From Cocos nucifera (Eukaryota; Streptophyta; Magnoliopsida; Arecales; Arecaceae), in contig QRFJ01002122.1 in the NCBI GenBank assembly GCA_006176705.1, positions 248,001 through 312,000 of the forward strand: a DNA stretch of 64,000 nt, read 5' to 3'. The position numbers and the translations under genes are program-made. Shown here one piece after another: positions 55,580 to 64,000 of this stretch; position 1 is the first letter of the stretch, and every line of letters begins with the position of its first letter. The notes beneath the pieces were generated by a model. It saw only the letters and a program-made list of their open reading frames with translations, had not been told where the DNA came from and searched no databases.

Positions 55580-57330
55580 GTGAAAAGATGGAGGACTGAA
55601 AAACCCATAATCTTCACTGAGATAGATGCACGAAGAGTACAGTTCCCACACAATGATGCGGTTATAATCTCTTTAAGTATAGCGGACTATGATATACGTC
55701 GCATCCTAGTTGATAATGAAAGTTTGGCTGACGTCTTGTTTTATGATACTTTCTCTAAAATGTCAAAATCTAATAGTCAGCTTGGACCAATAAACTCCCT
55801 CCTAGTAGGCTTCACTGATGCTGCAATATCAGTTGAAGGTGTGATGATTCTAGCTATGGTTGTCGGGCAATATCCAAAACAATCCAGAGCATAGGTGGAT
55901 TTTTTGGTAGTAAAAGTTCTCTCTGCTTACAATGCAATTCTTGGCCAACCTGATTTAAATGCACTTTGGATGGTGGTGTCCACTTATTATTTGAAGATAA
56001 AATTTTTGACAAGTTACGGGATCGGAGAGGTCAGGAGAGATCAAGCTCTGGCAAGGCACTGCTACTCAATTGTCCTACGAAAGGAAGCACAGTCCGACCC
56101 TTATCCTGTTGACGAGCTAAATGTCCATGATGACTTTGCCGAAGAACGGAGCGAACCCATAGAAGATCTTATGACCATCCCCCTGAATAATGAAAATGTA
56201 GAGCATATGGTGCAAATTGGCTCCAATCTGAAAGATGAAGTTCAGGAGTCGCTCATCACCTTCTTACGAAGGAATGCCAACGTCTTCGCTTGGGTTCCGA
56301 TGGATATACTAAGAATTGATACCGAGGTTATGGAACATCGGTTGGCCATTGACCCCAAGCATCGATCAGTGAAAGAAAGAGTTCGAGGCCATGCACTAGA
56401 AAGGCAGAAGGTAATAGCAGAAAAAGTTGACAAGCTTCTCAACATCGAATTTATCCAAAAAATTAGCTATCCGACTTGGGTCTCTAATGTGGTCCTGGTT
56501 AAGAAAGCCAACGGCAAGTGGAGGATGTGCATCGACTTTAAGAAGCTTAACAAGGTCTGTCCAAAAGACAGCTATCTTTTGTTCAGAATCGACCAACTGG
56601 TGGATGCGACTTTAGGCTACGAGCTCCTCATCTTCATGGATGCCTTCTCTGGCTACAATCAAATTTGGATAGCATTGAAGGATGAGGAGAAGACTATTTT
56701 TATTACAATCATGGTCTTTACTATTACAGGATCATGTCCTTCGAGCTTAAATATGTAGGTGCGACTTATTAGCGCTTGGTTAATAAAATCTTCAAGAAGC
56801 AGACCGACCGCAATATGGAAGTTTACATCGATGACATACTGGTCAAAAGTCGAAAGATTGTCAATCATGTCGTCGATCTTGAAGAGACTTTCGATGCACT
56901 TAGAAAATATAAGATGAAGTTGAACTCAACTAAGTGCGTCTTTGGGGTAGCCTCAGAAAAATTTTTGAGATTCATGATCTCGAGACGAGGGATTGAGGCC
57001 AACCTGGAGAAAATTCGAGCTATCCAGGAGATGACTGCTCCGAAGTCCATCAAGAAAGTTTAGCGTCTGATCGAAAAGGTGGCATCTTTGAATTATTTTA
57101 TCTCTAGATCGATCGAACGTTGTATGCCCTTCTTCCAAATCCTCAGAAAGCTGAAAGATTTTCACTGAACTTAAGAATGCTAAAAGGCGTTCGACGAGCT
57201 CAAGAACTATCTCGGCTCGCCCTCCTATTAGCCAAATCCAAATTCAGAGAGGAGTTATTTCTCTACCTTGTGGTCTCTCCTGCGATGCTAGCGGCAGTTC
57301 TAATCAAAGAAGAGGCAAAAGTACAGTGAC
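55580..57330 (+). pseudogene. pol: Gypsy protease and reverse transcriptase pseudogene
   Basis: Protease (55580-55894): ARRVQFPHNDAVIISLSIAD, then RRILVDNESLADVLFYDTF. The D-S/T-G active site reads DNE, so the Gly is lost. RT (56250-57070): MDILRIDTEVMEHRLAI, then VKKANGKWRMCIDFKKLNKV, CPKDSYLLFRIDQLVD, FMDAFSGYNQI, stop and frameshift near 56755, then the YxDD box in MEVYIDDILVKSRKI (56818) and LNSTKCVFGVASEKFL. The last RT part runs past a TAG at 57061 to ECMPFF-like and FKELKxYL-like blocks in shifted frames. The catalytic Asp residues (FMDAFS, IDD) survive. Confidence 0.9.
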
Positions 57331-58070
57331 CAGTCTACTACATAAGTCGGATCCTAAGGGATGCCGAGACTAGATATATAAAGTTGAAAAAATTGACTTA
57401 TGCTCTTCTAATTGCAGTAAGAAGACTTCGATCTTACTTTTAGGGACATGCTATAATACTCCTCACTGACCAGCCGATCAGAGCAATCCTTCATCAAATG
57501 GATGCTTTCGAAAGAATTGCAAAATGGGCTATTAAATTAACGAAATTCAACATCAACTACCGACCTCGACTAGCAATCAAGGCTCAGGTACTAGCCGACT
57601 TCATAGTTGAATACACCATTCCAGATGAAGCCGAGCTTGAATAGAATGGGATCAGCATCCCGTGGTTGCAATTGAGCCTCTCCAAAGAAAGTGCCAATCT
57701 TTTCGAAGGTTTTTGGATCCTGTACGTGGATGGTTCGTCCAACTCCACTGGAGCAGGTATGAGTTTAGTCTTAGTCAATCCTAAGGGAGTGGTCGTCAAG
57801 TACGTATTATGCTTCGAATTTTCTATAACTAATAATAAGACTGAATATGAAGCATTGAATGCCGGATTAAAAATAGCAAAAGAATTAAAAATAGATCGAC
57901 TTCAAGTCTATAGTGATTCTCAATTAGTAGTCGGCCAAGTTAGTAGCAACTATGAAATACGAAAGAAAAATATGATGAAATACCTTGAGAAAGTAAAAGA
58001 TTTAACTCCGACCTTCGGTAGTTTTGGCATTCGATAGATTTCGATGATAGAAAATACGAAAGCCGACCTT
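57331..58070 (+). pseudogene. pol: Gypsy RNase H and second, archaeal-type RNase H
   Basis: First RNase H region: VYYISRILRDAETRYIKLKK, then RSYF*GHAIILLTDQPIRAI, RIAKWAIKLTKFNINYRPR and ADFIVEYT (57330-57620). Archaeal-type RNase H (57666-58037): LYVDGSSNSTGAGMSLVL, FSITNNKTEYEALNAGLKIA and RLQVYSDSQLVVGQVSSNYE. All three acidic positions (D in YVDGS, E in TEYEAL, D in YSDSQ) are present. A TAG at 58035 ends the frame before SMIENTKADLLSKL. This domain pair is the hallmark of the Tat lineage. Confidence 0.9.
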
Positions 58071-58149
58071 CTTTCTAAATTGACCACTTCAGTCCTAGTC
58101 GAACTATCCAATGAAGTATTTTTTGAAACTCTAAAATATTCAAGCTTAG

Positions 58150-59390
58150 AGGAATCACAGCTCGTTATGTAGACAGAGCTTGAGCCGAGCTAGATTGACC
58201 CATTAGTTGCCTATCTCAAAGAGGAAGTTCTTTCTCGTAATCCAAAAGAAGTTCGAAAACTCAGAAATCAAGCCTTCCGATACATTTTGTATGAGGGCAA
58301 GTTGTATAAAAGATTATATTTCCTACCGCTGTTGAGATATTTTTAACCTTTAGAGGCCGACTTCGCATTATGAAAAGTGCACGAGAAAATTTATGGAAGT
58401 CATATAGGAGCCAGATCCTGTCACAAAAATTATTTTGATAAGGATACTATTGGCTAATTTTGTATCACGATTTTATGGAGTACATCAAGAAATATGACCA
58501 CTGTCAGAGAAATATAAATATATAAAGACAGCCAACCTCCTAGCTTACTTCACTAAGTGCACCTTGATCATTTGCGTAGTGGAGAATGGATATACTTGAC
58601 CTTTTTTCAATGGCATCTGGACAACGAAAGTTCCTCCTAGTTGTGATCGACTACTTCACCAAATGGATCGAAGCCGAACCACTAGCAAAAATTACTGAGA
58701 CCAAGGTATAGAACTTCATCTGAAAGTTAATCATCTATCGGTTTGGTCTGCCCCGAACTCTCATAACAGATAATGGACGATAGTTTGCTGGGACGAGATT
58801 CGCTGAGTTCTGCGAAGATCTAAACATCTTCCATCACTTCACGTCGGTAGCTCACCGACAAGCAAATGGAGAAGCTGAGGTGACCATCTGGATCCTATTA
58901 CAAGACATCAAGATAAGGCTCGACAGAGCAAAGAAGGCCTGGATGAACGAACTTTACCACGTCCTCTAGGCATACTAAACTATTCAAAGACTACTGACTA
59001 GAAAAACACCATTCACCCTAGCCTTTAGAATAGAGGCAGTCATCCCAATCGAGCTTAAACTTCCATCAGCATAGGTCGTGGCCTTCAATGAACAGCATAA
59101 CTCATAGGACCTCAAAATCAACCTCGATCTGCTAGAAAAAAAAAAGAGAAAGCTCAGATTCGGATGGTGGCCTACAGGCGAAGGATGGCCCAATACTTTA
59201 ACTCCAGAGTCAGAGGTAAAATATTTAGAGTGAAGGACTTAGTGCTTCGACGAGCCACCATCTCTCAGCCTTAGAGCTAGAAGAAGCTCATCCCGAATTG
59301 GAAAGGCCCATATGAAATAGAGGAGGACGTCTGGCCTAAAATTTATCGTCTGAAGGAGCTCGAAGAAATAACACTCCCACGATCTTAAAA
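58150..59390 (+). pseudogene. pol: Gypsy integrase pseudogene
   Basis: Zinc-binding part: KKYDHCQRNINI near 58490 (HHCC end). Core: WRMDILDLF (58585, first Asp in D-x-F context), LLVVIDYFTKWIEAEPLAKI (58630-58690), RFGLPRTLITDNGR (second Asp, 58745-58790), FAEFCEDLNIFHHFTSVAHR and QANGEAEVT (Glu region). C-terminal RKTPFTLAF, then KVKDLVLRR-like and WKGPYEIEEDVWPKIYRLKE-like blocks to 59390. Many TAG/TGA stops, several at Trp or Gln codons. The product would insert cDNA into the genome; it is dead here. Confidence 0.87.
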
Positions 59391-59499
59391 TTCAGAAAAT
59401 CTGAGAATGTACTACTAGTAATTTTTCTTCAATAAAACTTCTCCATTTCAATATTATTGTTTCTTAGTGCAAAAACTAGGTGATGATAGAAAAGAAGCA

Positions 59500-60240
59500 A
59501 TAAAAAATGATCATGTTAATCTCAACAAATTAAAGGCCTCGTTCATTTTAGACGAGATGAGGAAAAAGGCTCTGACAACGGTCCTTATGTACCCCTACAG
59601 CTCGTTAGAAATAGGAGAGGAACCTCGTCCTAACGTGAGCAAAATCGAAGGCCTCGTTCATTTTAGACAAGATGAGGAGAGAGATCCTGATAATGATCCT
59701 TATGTGTCCCTACAGTCTATTAGAAATAAGAGGAGAACCTCGTCCTAACGTGAGCAGACTCGAAGACCTTGTTCATTTTAGATGAGATGAGGGGAGAGAC
59801 CTTGACAATGGTCCTAATGTGCCCCTACAGCTCGTTAGGAACAGGAAAAGAATCTCGTCCTAACGTAAGCAAAGTCGAAGACCTCATTCATTTTAGATGA
59901 GGTGAGAAGAGAAGTCCCAACTCGATCGAAGATAAGATCTTCTTCAACCTCAGCTAGAGATAAGATCTTCTCCGAGTTTCAACTTCAAAAGAAGATAAGA
60001 TCTCTCTCAACCTTCATGAAAGATAAGATCATTTCTGAGCTTTAACTTCAACAGAAGATAAGATCTCCTCCAACCTCGGCTCCTTCAACCTCGACTGGAG
60101 ATAAGATCTCTCTCGAGCTTCAACTTCAATAGAAGATAGGATCTCCTTCAACCTCGGTTGGAGATAAGATCTCCCTCGAGCTTCAACATCAATAAAAGAT
60201 AAGATCTTCTTCAACCTTAATGGATGCAGAGTTCGAAAAA
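59500..60240 (+). repeat. 3' tandem repeats of the full-length Gypsy element
   Basis: Three to four units of about 120 bp (GGCCTCGTTCATTTTAGACG.., TGTGCCCCTACAGCTCGTTA, GAACCTCGTCCTAACGTGAG) from 59530 to 59900. Then a GAGATAAGATCTCCTTCAAC-type series follows to 60230. The same words make up the large array of the gag-only element at 34.0-36.2 kb. Confidence 0.9.
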
Positions 60241-60290
60241 AACTTTGGCAGTCGTCTTTTTTGTACTTCCTTCCTTCGAATTTCAAACTT

Positions 60291-60308
60291 GAAAGTGGGA
60301 TGGACTAT
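60291..60308 (+). other. Polypurine tract of the full-length Gypsy element
   Basis: GAAAGTGGGATGGACTAT directly before the right LTR; parallels AAGTGGGGGGGGGGCTAG of the gag-only element. Confidence 0.8.
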
Positions 60309-61647
60309 TGTTGGAGATAAATTCTACTCCCATTGAAGTTCAGTCTGATGCTTAGCCTAATGTAACTAGTAATCATGGAAGAGCTTCGATTGAGAATCCT
60401 TCCTCCTATCGTCAAACTCCTCTAGCAGTCAAATCCCTCCTAAATTCCTCCAGCAACTGAACTTCTTTCGGACCTCTTATTCAGTCGAATTTCTTTAGAA
60501 GCCGAACTTCTTCAGAAGCCGAACTTCTTCCGAACCTCTCCTTCAGTCGAATTCTTAGAGGAACCGAACTTCTTCCGGACTTCTCCTTCAATCAAATTTT
60601 TTCAAAAGTCAAACTCCTTTCGAACCTCTCCATCAGTCGGATTCCTTCAGGAGCAAACTCTTTTCGGATCTCTCTATCAGTTGGATTTCTACAGGAGTCA
60701 AACTCCTTTCGAACCTCTCCATCAGTCGAATTTCTTTAGGAGCCAAACTCCTTTCGGACCTCTTCTTCAGTCGGATTTCTATAGGAGCCAAACTCCTTCC
60801 GAACCTCTTCTTCAATTGGATTCTTTCAGAAGTCAAACTCCTTTCGAACCTCTCCTTCAGTCGGATTCCTTTAGGAGTCAAACTTCTTTCAAACCTCTCC
60901 ATCAGTCGGATTCCTACAGGAGCCGAACTCCTTTCAGATCTCACCTTCAGTCAGATTTCTTCAGGAGCCAAACTCCTTTTGAATCTCTCTTTCAGTCAAA
61001 CTTCATCTGGATTTCTTCAATGGATTACTTCCAGATTTTAAGTAGTATTCCTCTCGAATGATCTCCTCTAGCCGTATTTCCTTTAGGAGTCCGAACTTCT
61101 TTAGAATTGATATATGTCAAAGTTTTTCACCAACCAATGCTTGCTTCCTCCAGACTTCGACTATTAAATCTCAACGGACAGACGATTTCACTATCGAACG
61201 ATTACGATTGTCATTTATCAGTCCGCTACAGGCGATCCCACTACCAAATGGTTATGACTATTATTTATTAGCCTGCTACAGGCGATCCCACTACCGAACG
61301 ATTACGACTGTCATTATCAGTCTATTACGAGCGACACCTCTCTCCATAATAAATTTTACATGACTCCGAGTGGCCCACTACCAGATGGTTACGATAGACT
61401 CCGTCTATAAAAAGGGATCCTCTAGATATATTTTCTCTAAGCTCTCTTCTTCTTCCCAAAATCTTGCTGAATTCTTGTCTGAGCACTCTATTTCTGTTGG
61501 TCAGAAGAGCTGACTTGATCGTCGGAGGATCCTACCGAAGCCATCACCATCGACTCTAGATGAAACTTTATTTTGTAGATCACCGACGATGATCTCTTCT
61601 TCTCCAACTCTAGCTCGATCTAGTGTTAATCAGATTCTGCACCAACA
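60309..61647 (+). repeat. Right LTR of the full-length Gypsy element
   Basis: About 1339 bp, TATA box at 61406-61413. Shorter than the left LTR by about 250 bp because the minisatellite (60470-61010) has about six fewer units. Confidence 0.93.
60470..61010 (+). repeat. LTR minisatellite, right copy (about 12 units)
   Basis: Same unit as 52440-53230 (CAGGAGCCAAACTCCTTTCG...). Frames across it on both strands are repeat artefacts. Confidence 0.92.
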
Positions 61648-62125
61648 ACTATTATCTTCAAAAATAGTTCTAATACATGTATTATAACCTAAACCTTGAT
61701 GACTTCAATAAGTACTATTGAAATATTTATCACCATATGATGGAATCTCCAAAATTTGACCAAGAATATTATAGTCAAACTTGATAATTTTTTCTTCACA
61801 TATAATGAAATAAAACAAGCTGAACTATCAAAACTAAAATTACTATAAAAATATTTAACTAGACTATGATAGATTAGCCTATTCAACATGATTATAGATA
61901 GCTAATCCATCCTTTCAAATAAAAATTTAATTAAAAAATTACTAAAATGATTTAAATCTACTATTTTTCTTCCTATAATTTTTTTTCAAAAAAATTAAAT
62001 CTAAACTTTTCGCTACACTCATTACTCAAAAACAAATCTTCTTCATACCTATGTGAAACTTGTTTTCCTTTTTCTACTTGAGCCCTCTTTTCTTTTGACA
62101 TATCTCCATCTTTTCTTGAAGCCAT
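61648..62125 (-). pseudogene. Putative plant transposon protein gene, N-terminal part
   Basis: Met at 62125 (MASRKDGDMSKEKRAQVEKG, then KQVSHRYEEDLFLSNECSEK and FRFNFFEKKL) opens the gene; a TAG follows. After frame changes: VDLNHF, FLFERMDWLAIYNHVE, LVKYFYSNFSFDSSACFISL (61689-61889) and FGQILEIPSYGDKYFNSTY, then TCIRTIFED at the Gypsy junction. Joins to 52287 across the Gypsy insertion with the frame kept. Several stops and frameshifts show it was already decaying or has decayed since. Confidence 0.8.
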
Positions 62126-62587
62126 TAGGTTAATTTTAGGATGGGGATGAGGATTTAGGATTGGAATATATTAGAATCAACGAGATTTCTTTGACAGATT
62201 AGTGGGGAGCAGGGTGGCTCGGCTGGATATAAAAAAGATTGAAATCATGAGTTCATATTTCATAGTAAGATCGTAGCTTCAACTCACAATTTCACTAAAA
62301 TCCTGGATTGAATCCATGATTTCAACTGTCACCTCAGCCAATCAAACCCATGATTTTGTCCCATTTAGACTCGAAATCGTGGGTTCAACCCATGATTTTA
62401 GTCGAGCTAGTGTTGAAATCATGGGTTGAATCCATCATTTCATGCGTGGCACATACGGGACATTAAATCAAGAAATAAATTCTAATTTACCATATTTTAA
62501 AAAATAATATTTAAAAAAATCCAAGGAGCAATGAGGTAGCTAAAACTAAGATCGTAGCCACTAGAACTGGATATGATAGCCGCCAAG
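62126..62587. repeat. Promoter-side region with palindromic ATCATGGGTTGAATCCAT repeats
   Basis: Between 62235 and 62450, AAATCATGGGTTGAATCCAT and its inverse ATGATTTCAAC / AACCCATGATTTTAG occur about eight times in both orientations. Single-strand folding is likely. No gene. Confidence 0.65.
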
Positions 62588-64000
62588 CAGTGGCGGAGCC
62601 TGCCATCAAATATTGAGGGGGCAAAATAATAATATATTAATAATTTTTAAATAAAATATTTTATAATAAATAATAAAATAAAAATATATATACTTAAAAT
62701 ATTATAAAATAATTGATAAATATTTAATTTTATTTATAAACAAAGATAAGTAAAAAAAATTATCTTACACCATCTACAAAATAATTTTGATTGTATAAAA
62801 ATCTCGATAATCTCTTCCATGCACATTGATGCTTATACTACCTACAATAAATAAAAATTTTATTTTAGTATCTAAATAGATAAGAGAAAAATTAAAAAAA
62901 TATCTTTACCTGAACTGCACGCGACGTTCTTTTAGATCCACAAAGTTATCAAGTATTGAATTTGAGCTAAAGGCTTTAGCAATTTTTTTCTATATAAATA
63001 ACTAAGTTATCTGCAAGAAATTCATCTTTCATTTTATTGCGAAACCTTGTTTTAATTGTCTTCATAGCCGAAAATGCTCTTTCACTTATTGCTATAGACC
63101 CTAGAAGAGTTAAAATAAGATGAACTAATCTATTAATAAGATAAAAAATCTTCAACTTTCTTATTTCTGCTAGTCTTTGACATAACTCTGAAAGAGATGA
63201 TAAATTTTGAAGCTGTGGATGATTTGCTTTCTCAAAATCAAAATGTTTCAATTAAAATTTTAAACTTATTTTTTCTTGATCAGTAAAATCAAGAGGATAA
63301 TATTTTTCTGCAAGATTGCAAATATCATTAATGTTAAAGAATTTATAACCATCCCTTGAATCCAAAGTAGAGCTGAGAGTCAAAAGTTCAATAGTCTGCT
63401 CACTAAATCTATTGTTTAATTTCTGTAATTAAAAATTAATAATAGCATTAAATATATCAAAATGATAATGGTGCTCTACAATGATATGATCTTATTGGCG
63501 ACGACCTCTACCTTCAATATATTGTGCATCTAAATTAGGAATATCAATATCATATTTTTTAGAAAATAATATAATACTATCAAAAAAATTATTCCAACCA
63601 TCTTCTCTAAAGTTTTTGAATGAGGACTTTTGTACTTGAAACTAAATGCATAGCGTTCAAAATATCTTGAGATTTTTGTTGTAAAGCATGACAAAGAATA
63701 TCAGAAATACCCATAATTTCTTTCATCATATATAAAATAAAAATAAATTCAAAAGATGTAATCATTTTAAGAGCTGCATTAGCATCCCCCCGTTGATCAT
63801 AAGTAGATCCATCTTACTTTAAAATTTCAAGCACCGAACAAGTTGCACCAAACATGTTTATAAGACTACAAATAGAATAAAAATGAGATCCCCAATGAGT
63901 ATCACAAGCTCGTTTTAAAGTGTTTATTTGATTAGCACCTCTTCCAGTTTCAAGTTATTAATAGCCAACATATGTGCAATTTTAGCTACTTGAGAAGCTT
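62588..64000 (-). mobile_element. hAT transposon, one end and 3' part, open at the right window edge
   Basis: Terminus CAGTGGCGGAGCCTGCCATC at 62588, then GAGGGGGCAAAATAA: the typical plant hAT end (CAGTGGCGGA...GGGGGCA). Eight bases outside it are CCGCCAAG (62580-62587); the matching duplication would lie beyond 64000. Contains the ZMYM1-like transposase remnant on the minus strand. Confidence 0.8.
62973..64000 (-). pseudogene. hAT transposase pseudogene (ZMYM1-like, DUF4371 family), C-terminal part
   Basis: From the right edge, minus strand: an LKRACDTHWGSHFYSIC stretch then LINMFGATCSVLEIL, FIFILYMMKEIMGISDILCH, ALQQKSQDILNAMHLVSSTK, DAQYIEGRGRRQ*DHIIVEH, ELLTLSSTLDSRDGYKFFNI and CNLAEKYYPLDFTDQEKISL. 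The hAT dimerisation domain follows (62976-63251: LILTLLGSIAISERAFSAMK, TRFRNKMKDEFLADNLVIYI). Frame breaks: at least three stops (about 63510, 63430 and 63255) and a frameshift near 63620. The N-terminal zinc finger and catalytic core lie beyond the window. Transposases of this kind cut and paste the element; this copy is dead. Confidence 0.9.

Larger units (their letters stand above)
52288..61647 (+). mobile_element. Full-length decayed Gypsy (Tat-like) LTR retrotransposon with archaeal-type RNase H
   Basis: LTRs 52288-53877 and 60309-61647 (TGTTGG...CACCAACA). Flanks are ACTAG (52283-52287) and ACTAT (61648-61652), a target duplication with one change; the interrupted plant transposon protein reading frame continues on each side. 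Internal order: gag, protease, RT, RNase H, a second (archaeal-type) RNase H and integrase, then a non-coding region with tandem repeats and a polypurine tract. The extra RNase H and the DHGHDTEEC-type gag knuckle point to the Tat/Retand branch. Many stops. Over the first 90 bases the LTRs differ at about 12 positions, all transitions. Confidence 0.93.

Overview
This is plant nuclear DNA made almost entirely of nested transposable elements. Evidence for a seed plant: hallmark plant families (Helitron RepHel, CACTA transposase with DUF4216/DUF4218, FAR1-type MULE transposase with a linked Ulp1-like gene, UBN2-type Copia gag, Tat-like Gypsy with an extra RNase H, ZMYM1-like hAT, a DCD domain) and plant-type telomeric CCCTAAA repeats. 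The base composition and families would fit a large-genome monocot such as a palm, but that is only a guess. I see no intact cellular gene, tRNA, rRNA or CRISPR array. Nearly every coding region carries in-frame stops and frameshifts.

Layout: (1) 1-3080, a decayed Helitron RepHel on the minus strand, cut by the window edge. (2) 4525-22975, an 18.45 kb CACTA element with matching TACTA...TAGTA ends and an ATA target duplication. Its minus-strand transposase is split by a complete 10.5 kb Copia element (7584-18058, target duplication GTGTC/GTATC). (3) 22979-27712, AT-rich intergenic DNA with a repeated block, two TA microsatellites and one unidentified coding-like fragment. (4) 27713-49471, a 21.8 kb Mutator-like element with about 90 bp terminal inverted repeats and a perfect 9 bp target duplication TTAAACTTT. 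It carries two convergent broken genes: a FAR1/mudrA transposase (plus) and a DUF1985-like/Ulp1-protease gene (minus). The rest is largely kilobases of a 21 bp repeat. A gag-only Gypsy element (31196-37552, target duplication CTATC) sits inside its transposase. (5) 49481-51600, GGTCGAC-rich repeats, a degenerate interstitial telomeric tract and a DCD-domain pseudogene. (6) 51600-62125, a minus-strand 'putative plant transposon protein' gene split by a full Gypsy element (52288-61647) related to the gag-only one. (7) 62588-64000, one end of a hAT element with a broken ZMYM1-like transposase, running off the right edge.

The most interesting items are the giant Ulp1-carrying MULE with its 21 bp/7-codon repeat arrays, and the pair of related Gypsy elements. 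One Gypsy has pol; the other lacks pol but keeps gag and has expanded a shared 3' repeat into a higher-order array. LTR pairs differ mostly by transitions, which fits old, heavily methylated, silenced heterochromatin.
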